The notes beneath the pieces are model-generated. The model had not been told where the DNA came from and made no database searches. It saw only the letters and a program-made list of their open reading frames with translations. DNA of 64,000 bases, from assembly GCA_036583965.1 (NCBI GenBank), contig JAZBQD010000014.1:67789395-67853394 (forward strand), in the 5' to 3' direction. The position numbers were made by a program, and so were the translations under genes. Numbering within the stretch: position 1 is the stretch's first letter; each line of letters begins with the position of its first letter. The DNA is from Prunella strophiata. Taxonomy: Eukaryota; Chordata; Aves; Passeriformes; Prunellidae. Positions 1 through 10,682 of this stretch are shown here, piece after piece.

Positions 1-2782
1 TAATTCTGAAATCTTTGCTCTTACAACATCTCATTTCAAATCAGCAAGCATTTTGCCTGGATACTGACTTCAGCCTTTCGACCATCTATTCTGTGGGTTC
101 AAAACACCAAAGAAAGGGAATTCCCCTATCCTTTCCTGTGGACAACAGAAATGAATGTCAAACTTTAATCTTTCTGCCATCCTTGGCCTTCAGACTGAAG
201 ACATGGTGAAATTTGGAGACAGAAATGTGTCTGTATTCCAGTGGCTTATTGCTTCTGCCAGATGACTATTCTGCATTTGGCTACAGAGCTTACACACACA
301 TACACACACACACATTGGAAAGCAGAAGATGTGAAGAGAACCAAGAAAGCTGAGAAATGGAAAGATCAATCACTAATCCCCAGAAAGTACCGTTTGTGGG
401 CAGCATGGCTAAGTTTAGAAATCAAAACCTATTTCCCATAAAATAATCGTCACTAGAACAAAAAGGCCTGCAGCATAAATTATTTCCTTTGGACCCTATA
501 ACGCAGAAATGTTTTTTTATTTTTTTAATTCCAGTGTATCATTCGTGTTTCCAAACTGTGTCAAAGTCCTTCATATCAGTGCAGTATTAGATAGAGGTTA
601 TTCCTCTCACTGTGGAGCTCGCTGCAGATAGAATATCTACATCAACATCATGGCTCCTACCTAGCAAATTAATTCAGAGCATGTCGGCAGTGCGTAATTT
701 TTTCCTCCTTTCTTCTCTCATATTTTCTTTGTGTTTATTTCTGATTCAGTTATCACTAAAATACACATTTTAATTGTATTGTACAAGATTCAAACTTCCC
801 CGGCTTTGAACATTCACATAAACATTTTCACTCAACTTACCTTCACACTGCCTGGAATCCTTGACAAATGTTTGAGTGCCTGTCTGCGTTGTGCAACACG
901 GAGGATTTTTCCAAATATTCACAGAGTTTTCTAATGTACATGCACCACACAGATATGCTGCACACACATATTTATAACATAGAGATATATAGATATATGT
1001 TTTATATATAATGCAACGATATTTTAGACATACATATATATTGAATAACCACATAGATCTAAAGAATAATGAAGAAATTAAGTTGAATAGCAGGGGCTCT
1101 TTACTTGTGAGACTCTAACTGATATCTGTGCATTTCTGGTCATGCAAGCCATCACACAGAATAATAATCATCTACTGCAAATATGGATAAATTTTGTTTT
1201 TATTTTTAAGTGTGCCCTAGACAGAAACTTCTCAAAGAGTCAGGACCTAAGCCTGTCCAAACCTTATTTATTTCACTGGGCATCGATTTAAACACCGACA
1301 TTCTCTTTTTGAGAGGGAAATTGGAAAAAAGCTTTTGCATGTATTTATTACAAAATAATTTTACCCCAAATCAGCAAGAAGGTTTATTGGCTTAAGAAGC
1401 ACTTTATGACAAGGTAGAAGACAGATAGGTTGGTAGGTGGATAGACAAACACACAGTGCTTCTTCCACCTACTCTGTCACTGGTTTGTTGTTTATTGATT
1501 TTCATTCAAGTGGTGTTACACCAGCATTCAGCACTGTATGAAAACAGAGCATATAAATTAATCTCTCTATCTACCTATTCTTTAATCTACTTATTATTTT
1601 ATGTCTGTGCATATAAATATGTTGCACAGAGACACAATATTACCTGCATGTAAAATCAATAGCTAGATGACAAGCAAATGATGGATTAACTGAGGGCAGG
1701 AGGATTTAAACTTTAAAAGCAAAGAACAGAAGAGCTGGCTTAGGCTGGCTTTAGCTGGCCCTGCTCCACCTTTCTCTTCTGACTCCTGAGCTACCTCTCA
1801 CCTTCTGGGGCCAGACTTCCCACAGCGTCCCTAGGCTGATGCCTTAAAAGCACCTTTCAAATAAATCTGGTGTCAGTCATCCCCTTTTCTTCCCTGCAGC
1901 GTTGTGTGGCAGCACTTCCCTCGGAGGGAAGGAGAGGATGTGTGTGTGGGGCAGAGAGGGGAGGAGGAAGGGGGTGTACAACTTCAAAAGTAAGCCAATT
2001 CAGAGCACTCAGCCTAAAGCAAAGAAATTTAAGGGCTGTGCTTGTCCAGCTGATTGGTAGAGGAGATGAAATCCATACGGTGGTCTCGGCACACTTCCTA
2101 GTGGCCATGTGCCTGTGTGGTGGATAATGCAGCCAGTATCCCATCCAAGCAACTCCTGACATTTTCATATTAGAGCTGGCCTTAGCTCCCTATAGCCAGC
2201 AGAACACAGCAACACAGCATGTGACTGTCTGCTGCTCTCACTGCCACACGTTTGGAGCATTGTTACTGCAACCACAGACAAATCAGATATCCTAATAGTA
2301 AGATTAACATTTGTGATACAGCTCCCTCACTGTCCTTTCAGCTGCCAGCTGGCTTCACATTGCTGCTCCAGTCACTGAAAGGTAAGGCTGGGCTCAAACA
2401 ATGGCTCAGATCCACAGGAAGTGTCACAGCTTGTCATATACAATTTTTTCACTGCATTAGAGCTGAACGGTGTTTAATAGCATTGCTTTTCTCCCATGCA
2501 TGAGTGAAAAAGGCTAACTCACTCTTCCTCCTTCCTACCCATTCTACCAGCTACACATTTCTCCACTTTGGCTCAGGTCCACAGCATCTGACACCCTCTA
2601 CTCCTTCTACAACCCTTCCTATTTGAAAAGTGGGGAAGGTGTTTTGTTGGACCGAATGCTGCCAATCATCAGTTCAGTTTCTAACTCATGAGGAATATTT
2701 CAGTGGAAGTTGAACTCCCATGGCATGTGCTCTCTTTTCATTTCAGTCTTGAGAAGCTCTGAAATTATATTTGCAGCAATTC
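1..2782. other. Unique AT-rich non-coding DNA
   Basis: I see no exon, promoter or recognisable transposon here. Open frames are all under about 105 codons and match no protein I know. The stretch holds a short CA repeat near 291, an AT-rich patch at about 960-1040 and GATA/GGTA-like runs near 1420-1445. It is probably intergenic or intronic. Confidence 0.6.
291..315. repeat. (CA)n microsatellite
   Basis: A short run of CA dinucleotides interrupted once by TA. It is an ordinary simple repeat. Confidence 0.8.
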
Positions 2783-2825
2783 AAAGTCACACACAACAGC
2801 TGCCAAAGTCACACACAACAGCAAC
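2783..2825. repeat. 22-bp direct tandem duplication
   Basis: A 19-base block containing AGTCACACACAACAGC occurs twice, separated by three bases, so the period is 22 bp. It is a small local slippage duplication with no coding meaning that I can see. Confidence 0.8.
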
Positions 2826-2956
2826 AAATGCTGAGCCTTTATTCATGACTAGCTTTGCTAGTCCTGGTGACACCATATGGAAACATGCTGCAAAAACATA
2901 GCATAGAACCATCATTCTTCACCCACCTAGCAAAAACAGATGATCAAATGCTAATT

Positions 2957-3010
2957 TATTACCTTTATTAATACCTTTATTAATACCTTTAATAATACCT
3001 TTTTCAATAC
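2957..3010. repeat. Minisatellite, unit about 12 bp (TACCTTTATTAA)
   Basis: About four head-to-tail copies of a TACCTTTATTAA-like unit, the last two degenerate. On the minus strand the unit reads as an open frame (GINKGINKG), which is an artefact of the period being divisible by three. Confidence 0.8.
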
Positions 3011-3077
3011 ACTGCAATGCATAGGGTGGGGAGGAAGGTGTGCTGTCTGGAGAGAAACCTGGGTTATAATTAGATGC

Positions 3078-3250
3078 AAAGAAATCTTTCCTGTAAAAAA
3101 ATTCTTTCCTGTGAGGCTGGTGAAGCTCTGGCACAGAGAAGTTTTGGATGCCCCATCCCTGGAAGTGCTCAAGGCCAGGCTGGAGCAGCCTGGTCTAATG
3201 AGAGATGTCCCTGCCTGGCTTACAATACAAGGCTTTCTATGATTCTGTGA
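3078..3250 (+). mobile_element. CR1 LINE, 3' end fragment
   Basis: The order of motifs is that of the avian CR1 3' untranslated region: a TCTTTCCTGTGAGGCTGGTGA-like block, then GGATGCCCCATCCCTGGAAG, then CTCAAGGCCAGGCTGGA, then GGTCTAATGAGAGATGTCCC, ending in CTATGATTCTGTGA. It is 5'-truncated, as almost all CR1 copies are, and has lost part of the usual CCTTCCAACCC block. Confidence 0.85.
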
Positions 3251-5976
3251 AAGATCCCAGACTACAAATTGACTCCTAGGATTTCTTCCTGGCATGTGCT
3301 CTTGCACTGTAATTAGCAGGGCTACAAACCAGCTGATTCTTGCCAAGATCTCAGACTCATCCCAGCTGCCCTTTTGTCACTGTGCCCCACAGACAAATCC
3401 ATCCACTGCACCTTCACATTTTCCCTGCTCATGAGTCAAACTACCAAAGGCAGAGAACAAAAGAACAAGGAGGCTGCTCCACCTTGCACAATCTGTAAAA
3501 GAAAATAAATCCCAGCCACTCTCCCATCAGCTGAGAAGGGGAAATACATTATTTTCTTACTCCAGCAATGCTTCTCCTGCCTCTACAGATCTCCTTACTA
3601 TTCACCACTGGGTCAAAGCTGTTCCCAGCAGCAGAGACAAGTTAGCCAACAGCCCCCCCAGCCAGCTGTGAATTTCCCTCATAATAAGCCTTGCAGTCAG
3701 CTGAGGGTCTGGTGAAGGATGCTGACCTCAGAAAATCCTTTGCAAACCAACCTGTACAATGGCAGTGATGTATTGCTGGAAGTGCAGTTTTGTGCTTGGG
3801 AGGAAGTCGCGTCTACTAAAAGCTCTGACACCTGATTTGCCTGCAAACAATGCAGCTCCTTCTGCAAGGAATGTCCCCGTGCCTGTGCTGGGAGGGGAGA
3901 CAGGCAGGGAGAGAGCTGTGACACAGTGAGCTAGCTGAGGAAACCAGCAAGGAAACCGAGAGCTGGAGCGTGAAGAAGTTTGAACAAAGGACAAGGGCTG
4001 GGCAAAATGCCTCCAGAGTCATCAAAACTCCTCATGGGCTGTGATTCAAATTGGGAAAGCATCATTTCAATGTATTTAACTTTGTTGTTCTTCTTCTTTG
4101 TCATTTTCAGATGGGGTTGTCCTATCAAACTGGATGCAGATTGTTATGTGTGATTGTTATTAAATATAGCATTCAGCTATTTAGTATAAATACACTGGAA
4201 AGTTTCCCCATGCTCAAACTGCATGTCTGTGGGTTGAACAGCTATGCACGTTTTCTTTTCATTTCCTTTCATCTCATTGACAAAAAGCACTGACTTTTTG
4301 TTTGAGATTAGCTGAAGGTGATTCTTAGAATAATTTGGCTAATCTACCCCTCCTACCCAAATTTCTTTATTCATACATTTTTGTGAGAATTTGTGGCAGT
4401 CTCAGAATTCATAACTTTTGCTTTGAAAATCTGTACCATCTACTTCTAGGAAAACTGCCTATAAACTACTGCTAGACAAGATCACAATCAGATGTTTCCT
4501 TCTCTGCTGTTTCTTTTTTACATTTCCTACAGTACCAGTAATGCTATTTCCTTTTAGGTGTGTGTCCTGAAGAAGCAGCACAGCCATGAGAAACTGACTT
4601 TAGAAAAGGAAGTGAAAACTGTTTCCAGTCTGTAAACCTGGAGATGAGCAGGATAATAAAAAAAGGACACAACAGACAATAAATAAACAGCTGGTGCTGT
4701 TCTGATTAGACCACTCATGCAATTATTTCTGTATCCTGTTTGGGATGTTAATAGGAATAGTTTGTGAATAGGAACTAATAGAATGTTAATAAGACTAATG
4801 GTCATAATGATGGATGCAAATAACTGTGAATTGTCCAGAAATCTTCCATCCTTGTTCATTAAGTAGAAATTTGCTTATACCATCAATTTTTTATAAACTT
4901 CCTAAATTTATTCTCCATTCACCTGTGTGTTCACCTTACCTCCGATAATAACTGTGAAGACCTTTATAAGAAGTCATCCTGACTTATGGGGTAGTAACCA
5001 TTTTTCTACTGGGGAAATATTAGCTGAGATCTGGTATCTTAAAATAGTTCTATTTCTTTCCCTTTTAAATCACAAGAGAGAGTTCACTGTTTGCACCTCA
5101 GCTGAGGCCCCTTGACTTCTGCCATTAGCTGGTCAAGTTTGCAGTAACATAACCTGGTTTATCAAATAATTATTTCTTTGTGGCATTTAGTTTTCATTTT
5201 ATTCCTTCTAGGACCTTGGTCTTTGTGAGGAATATGGCTCTTGGTCTCCAGGAGGAATAAGACTGGGATAAGTCCAACATCCATCCCATCACACTGATAT
5301 CATGTGACAGCTCACTGCAGAGAATACATTTTCTTTGATCTATTTTAAACTTTCTCCTTTTTTTCTTTTATTCCTGAAAGTCTCCTTGTTTTCCTGAGGT
5401 CATAGAGGAGAGTGATACAGCTCAATTTGGTAGTCCAGCACCTATCAGACATGATTGCATCTGAGCCTTGACAGATGGGTGAGTGGATAATGCCCAGGAC
5501 TACATAACCAGAGATGGATTAAAGGAGAAATGGCAGACAGGACAAAGTAGATTCCCATTTCAGACCATCCCTGGAAAGGATATGACCATGCCAAACTGGC
5601 CAAAGACAGCCAGATGCAGCTGGCCAGTGGAACAAGCTTTTGGGTCAAGGATGAAGGGAGATCACAGCCATGTGCCAGAGTACCATGAGCTCTGGATTTG
5701 GCTGGGGGAAGATATGAAGCTGGACATTTCTGTGGTCATGAGCCCCACAGAACTCCCTTTGTGTAATTCCATCTGAAAACACAAGTTCTCATCTGAGAAC
5801 GCAAGAGATTGTGTGAGCACTGCAGAAGGGCAAGCAGAGGACTTATTCTAATAAAACACAAGGCAGCGATTATGAGCCAGTCTCAGTTTCACTTTGAAGC
5901 CTAGAAACACACTGAAACACATTACTCACTGCACCATTTGTAAGCAAGCCAGGGAGTAATAAGATAGAAGATGAAA
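3251..5976. other. Unique non-coding DNA
   Basis: Mixed-composition sequence without a recognisable exon, RNA gene or transposon. Several overlapping minus-strand open frames of 65-88 codons around 3700-4130 share no protein-like motif and are taken as chance. Confidence 0.55.
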
Positions 5977-6300
5977 CATGAGTTTGTGAAGAACAAATCA
6001 TGTCAAATCAATCTAATTCCCTTTAATGCCAGGATAGTTGGCATAATGGATGGAGGGAACATAAAAATCTGATATAGCAAAACTATTCTAAGGTTTGTAG
6101 CACATTCCTGTAAGTCATTCTTATCAGCAAACATGCTTCTGAAGCCTGGGTATGATCACTGAAAAGCAGGTGCAGAACTAGTTCTAAAAAATACTCAATG
6201 TAGTGTGGCAGAGATGTCCCAGAGTTTGAAAAGCACTTGATGACAGACTGGGCAGTACCTGCATAGAATCAGCATACAATGCTATTGAGTGAGAGCTTTC
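5977..6300 (+). mobile_element. Decayed CR1-type LINE, reverse-transcriptase region
   Basis: Frame +1 from 5977 reads HEFVKNKSCQINLI, close to the conserved block just before the catalytic region of CR1/L3-clade reverse transcriptases. Further on, past stops and frame changes, the words MDGGN and ILISK appear in the order expected around the active-site block. The catalytic stretch itself is destroyed. This is a dead, old copy, and the right edge is uncertain. The CR1 tail at 6394 is in the same orientation and may belong to the same insertion after an internal deletion. Confidence 0.7.
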
Positions 6301-6393
6301 AGAAACTCCAGAAAAAATCAGGATTCATGTTTTCTGGGCAAACTGGAGAAATGGTCAGAAATCCAAAGAAATTATGTTTATCCCAGGTAACCA

Positions 6394-6527
6394 TGGAAGT
6401 GGCCTGGTAGGGCAGAGCTTTGAGCAAAGTGGTCTCATGAAAGGTGTCCCTGCACATGGCAGGGGTGTTGGAATGAGACAGTCCTTAAGGTCCCTTCCAA
6501 ACCAAACCAATCTGTGGTTCTATGAAA
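6394..6527 (+). mobile_element. CR1 LINE, 3' tail fragment
   Basis: It contains CATGAAAGGTGTCCCTGCAC, ATGGCAGGGGTGTTGGAATG, AAGGTCCCTTCCAAACCAAA and a GGTTCTATGAAAC end, the diagnostic CR1 3' terminus. It lies about 90 bp downstream of a same-strand CR1 reverse-transcriptase relic. Confidence 0.85.
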
Positions 6528-7171
6528 CACACACTTGAGAGCTCAGAGACATAAATTCCTAACAGGTGGGAGCTTTCCAGCAGGAGAGGTATAGATGTAC
6601 TGAAGAGAGATGCCAGTAGGAAACATCACCTGCAAGGACAGTTTCCAGAAGTAAGATTTGTTTGGTCAAGAAAGGAGGAGGTTCAGTGAGGACAATCAAG
6701 CTTTCCTCACATGCAGAAAAGGCTGTTTTAGTGATGATGGTAATCATTGTTTCCCAGTGGCACTGAGGACAGGACACGGGGAAAAAAATGGTTCAATCTG
6801 CTGCAGGAAGGATTTAGGTTATCTATTCAGAGTGCATGCTGAATAACAAGTCCCATAATCACAGAGTCTGGATATTAAGGGAGGTTGTGGAATCTTGCTC
6901 CATAACCTTTAAGACCACAGTAAATGGATATCAGATGGGTATCAGCTTAGGTATGTCTAGCTCCCACTTTTGAGCAGAGTGGGACTAATGTCATCTTGTC
7001 TGCCTGGACAAAAGCATGAACCATCTACATGGAAGGAAGACAACACACCCTGTATTTAAAGCATCCCATTTTTCTCCAGGATGAAGATGACACTTTGCTT
7101 CAGATTTATGTAATATTATAACAGCTTTCATATTCATTTTCCTCAAGTTAGACAAGTTTCAGCAGGAACTA
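6528..7171. other. Unique non-coding DNA
   Basis: No feature recognised. A short stretch near 6862-6905 faintly resembles another CR1 3' segment but is too diverged to call. Confidence 0.5.
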
Positions 7172-7422
7172 CAGTGATAGGACAAGGAGCAATGAGTTCA
7201 AATTGGAAGAGGGGAAAATTAGGTGATATATAAGGAAGAAATTTTTTACTGTGAGAGTGGTGAGGGCTTGGCACAGGTTTCCCAGGAAAAGTTATGGATG
7301 CCCCATCCCTGGAAGAGTTCAAGGTCAGGTTGGATGGGCTTGGAGAAATCTGGTCTAGTGAAAGGTGACCTTGCTCATGGTGAGCTCTAAGGTCCCTTCC
7401 AACCCATTCTGTGATTCTATGT
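7172..7422 (+). mobile_element. CR1 LINE, 3' end fragment
   Basis: A well preserved CR1 3' region: GTGATAGGACAAGGAGCAAT, GGAAGAAATTTTTTACTGTG, GGATGCCCCATCCCTGGAAG, AAGGTCAGGTTGGATGGGCT and GGTCCCTTCCAACCCATTCT, ending GTGATTCTATG. It is 5'-truncated. A 53-bp piece of it (7339-7391) is repeated exactly at 9394-9446 on the far side of the pentamer array. Confidence 0.93.
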
Positions 7423-7946
7423 AAAATCTCTTGGATTTTTACTTAGAAGCAGTGCTCTTGTCTGATTTCCCACCTGTGAGAAATCCACCTCAGCACTAAG
7501 TCCAAGTTGGTCAGGTAAAGCATGATTTCAGAAGGTATCTACCATATTATGAGAAACATGAGAAGGAAAAAAACCACTTTATCATTTAGCAATTTGTCCT
7601 GAAGCTGGTCTCACTGACTAAAACACAAGTGAGATTTGTGAGGCCGTGGCTCACAAATTCTTAATTTTTTCCAGACGTGGCTTTTCTTATGCTATTTCTG
7701 CTGAGTTATTTTGGAAGATATTTTTCCTACAATGAATTCACCTAGGGATCTGTTAAGAGAAAACAAGTCCCTCAAGATTTTAAGGGTAACTGCAACCTCA
7801 GAAAGTATAGTTACATTAATTTTTCATTCTTGGCTGGCGTTCGATCTGAGTTGTAGTGGCTGAGGCAAGTTTAATTCCCCTCCATGTGTTCATGAAAAGA
7901 ATCCATTGGAAGACTGTCACTCCCTTGGCATTGACTTTTTTTCACT
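7339..7946. repeat. Duplicated flank, copy 1 (left of array)
   Basis: Bases 7339-7391 are identical to 9394-9446, and 7453-7946 align end to end with 9528-10023. The ~495-bp block differs at about twenty places, roughly three quarters of them one-base insertions or deletions in short homopolymers (for example TCCCCTCC against TCCCTCC). The 61 bases between the two matching blocks (7392-7452) do not match the 81 bases at the corresponding place in copy 2. The copy ends exactly where the TCTTC array begins. Confidence 0.95.
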
Positions 7947-9388
7947 CTTCTCTTCTCTTCTCTTCTCTTCTCTTCTCTTCTCTTCTCTTCTCTTCTCTTC
8001 TCTTCTCTTCTCTTCTCTTCTCTTCTCTTCTCTTCTCTTCTCTTCTCTTCTCTTCTCTTCTCTTCTCTTCTCTTCTCTTCTCTTCTCTTCTCTTCTCTTC
8101 TCTTCTCTTCTCTTCTCTTCTCTTCTCTTCTCTTCTCTTCTCTTCTCTTCTCTTCTCTTCTCTTCTCTTCTCTTCTCTTCTCTTCTCTTCTCTTCTCTTC
8201 TCTTCTCTTCTCTTCTCTTCTCTTCTCTTCTCTTCTCTTCTCTTCTCTTCTCTTCTCTTCTCTTCTCTTCTCTTCTCTTCTCTTCTCTTCTCTTCTCTTC
8301 TCTTCTCTTCTCTTCTCTTCTCTTCTCTTCTCTTCTCTTCTCTTCTCTTCTCTTCTCTTCTCTTCTCTTCTCTTCTCTTCTCTTCTCTTCTCTTCTCTTC
8401 TCTTCTCTTCTCTTCTCTTCTCTTCTCTTCTCTTCTCTTCTCTTCTCTTCTCTTCTCTTCTCTTCTCTTCTCTTCTCTTCTCTTCTCTTCTCTTCTCTTC
8501 TCTTCTCTTCTCTTCTCTTCTCTTCTCTTCTCTTCTCTTCTCTTCTCTTCTCTTCTCTTCTCTTCTCTTCTCTTCTCTTCTCTTCTCTTCTCTTCTCTTC
8601 TCTTCTCTTCTCTTCTCTTCTCTTCTCTTCTCTTCTCTTCTCTTCTCTTCTCTTCTCTTCTCTTCTCTTCTCTTCTCTTCTCTTCTCTTCTCTTCTCTTC
8701 TCTTCTCTTCTCTTCTCTTCTCTTCTCTTCTCTTCTCTTCTCTTCTCTTCTCTTCTCTTCTCTTCTCTTCTCTTCTCTTCTCTTCTCTTCTCTTCTCTTC
8801 TCTTCTCTTCTCTTCTCTTCTCTTCTCTTCTCTTCTCTTCTCTTCTCTTCTCTTCTCTTCTCTTCTCTTCTCTTCTCTTCTCTTCTCTTCTCTTCTCTTC
8901 TCTTCTCTTCTCTTCTCTTCTCTTCTCTTCTCTTCTCTTCTCTTCTCTTCTCTTCTCTTCTCTTCTCTTCTCTTCTCTTCTCTTCTCTTCTCTTCTCTTC
9001 TCTTCTCTTCTCTTCTCTTCTCTTCTCTTCTCTTCTCTTCTCTTCTCTTCTCTTCTCTTCTCTTCTCTTCTCTTCTCTTCTCTTCTCTTCTCTTCTCTTC
9101 TCTTCTCTTCTCTTCTCTTCTCTTCTCTTCTCTTCTCTTCTCTTCTCTTCTCTTCTCTTCTCTTCTCTTCTCTTCTCTTCTCTTCTCTTCTCTTCTCTTC
9201 TCTTCTCTTCTCTTCTCTTCTCTTCTCTTCTCTTCTCTTCTCTTCTCTTCTCTTCTCTTCTCTTCTCTTCTCTTCTCTTCTCTTCTCTTCTCTTCTCTTC
9301 TCTTCTCTTCTCTTCTCTTCTCTTCTCTTCTCTTCTCTTCTCTTCTCTTCTCTTCTCTTCTCTTCTCTTCTCTTCTCTTCTCTTCTCT
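7945..9388. repeat. (TCTTC)n pentanucleotide array, about 1.44 kb
   Basis: Roughly 288 head-to-tail copies of TCTTC with no interruption until a TCTCTCTTC irregularity at the right end. All pyrimidines are on the + strand. The unit contains no stop codon in any frame, so two long open frames (about 529 and 505 codons, SSLLF repeated) run through it. They are artefacts and not genes. The period is mirror-symmetric, a known prerequisite for triplex (H-DNA) formation. The length in this assembly may not be exact. Confidence 0.98.
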
Positions 9389-9393
9389 CTCTT

Positions 9394-10023
9394 CTTGGAG
9401 AAATCTGGTCTAGTGAAAGGTGACCTTGCTCATGGTGAGCTCTAAGAGTGAAAAATTAGAGAAAGCAGGGCCCTTACAGAATTGATTCATATATGAGCTC
9501 TTTTGAATGGTAGAAGGGAATTTTCATTGCTCTTGTCTGATTTCCCACCTGTGAGAAATCCACCTCAGCACTAAGTCCAAGTTGGTCAGGTAAAGCATGG
9601 ATTTCAGAAAGGTATCTAACCATATTATGAGAAGCATGAGAAGGAAAAAAACCACTTTATCAATTTAGCAATTTGTCCTGAAGCTGGTCTCACTGACTAA
9701 AACACAAGTGAGATTTGTGAGGCCATGGCTCACAAATCTTAATTTTTCAGACGTGGCTTTTTCTTATGTCTCTTTCTGCTGAGTTATTTTGGAAGATATT
9801 TTTCCTACAATGAATTCACCTAGGGATCTGTTAAGAAAACAAGTCCTCAAGATTTTAAGGGCAACTGCAACCTCAGAAGTATACTTACATTAATTTTTCA
9901 TTCTTGGCTGGCGTTCGATCTGAGTTGTAGTGGCTGGAGGCAAGTTTAATTCCCTCCATGTGTTCAATGAAAAGAATCCATTGGAAGACTGTCACTCCCT
10001 TGGCATATGACTTTTTTTCACTC
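9394..10023. repeat. Duplicated flank, copy 2 (right of array)
   Basis: Second copy of the block at 7339-7946, in the same orientation. It starts inside a CR1 tail with no CR1 body upstream, carries an unmatched 81-bp segment (9447-9527), then the ~495-bp block, and runs into unique sequence after CTTTTTTTCACTC, the point at which copy 1 runs into the pentamer array. Confidence 0.95.
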
Positions 10024-10265
10024 TGTGATACCATGAGGTCTTTTGTTCCATTTCACTTCAGTCTCTCCACTGAGAAGCTGCGATTCATTGGCACAGGCAA
10101 ACACAATATGAATAAAGCCTTTATGCTTTCTCATCTGAGATGTAACTAAAAAGCTTGATATGGTGCTTAGAAATTCTACATTTTCATACTAGATCACCCA
10201 ATAGAATGTTCCCATGAAGTGCTGGAATGTCATTTAAGCTGAGTCAGTAAAAGAAAGAAAAATAA
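10024..10265. other. Unique spacer between duplicated flank and GA-rich array
   Basis: No recognisable feature. This is the natural continuation of the duplicated block beyond the array breakpoint. Confidence 0.5.
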
Positions 10266-10682
10266 AGAGAGGAGAGGAGAGGAGAGGAGGAGAGGAGAGG
10301 AGAGGAGGAGGAGAGGAGAGGAGAGGAGAGAGAGGAGAGGAGAGGAGAGGAGAGGAGAGGAGGAGAGGAGAGGAGGAGAGGAGGAGAGGAGGAGGAAGGA
10401 GAGGAGGAGGAGGAGAGGACGAGGAGAGGAGAGAGAGAGGACGTGGAGGATGAGAGACGGAGGAGGAGAGGAAGGAGAGAGTGAGAGAGGAGAGGAGAGT
10501 AGAGGAGAGGAGGAGGAGAGGAGGAGGAGAGGCGAGGAGAGGAGAGCGAGGACCGATTGAGGAGGAGGAGAGGAGAGGAGGAGGAGAGGAGAGGAGAGGA
10601 GAGAGCAGAGGAAGAGGAGAGGAGAGGAGAGGAGAGGAGAGGAGAGGAGAGGAGAGGAAGGAGAGGAGAGGAGAGGAGAGGA
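10266..10682. repeat. Degenerate GGAGA/GGAGGA purine array
   Basis: About 415 bp, almost all purine on the + strand, built from GGAGA (5 bp) and GGA/GGAGGA (3-6 bp) units with scattered pyrimidines (for example near 10419, 10442 and 10549-10557). The phase shifts repeatedly, unlike the pure arrays at 7.9 and 51.2 kb. The open frames on either strand (up to 156 codons) are repeat artefacts. Confidence 0.95.

Noticed and set aside
6862..6905. Faint CR1-like words (GGAGGTTGTGGAATCTTGCTCC)-type segment
   Set aside because: It is too short and diverged to separate from chance, and it lacks the terminus.
7856..9445. Open frames of about 529 and 505 codons (SSLLF repeats)
   Set aside because: They are translations of the TCTTC repeat, whose unit has no stop codon in any frame.
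9445..9456. AGAGTGAAAAAT as the reverse complement of the TTTTTCACTCT breakpoint word (fold-back junction)
   Set aside because: The match is only about 11 bases and does not extend, so chance is likely.
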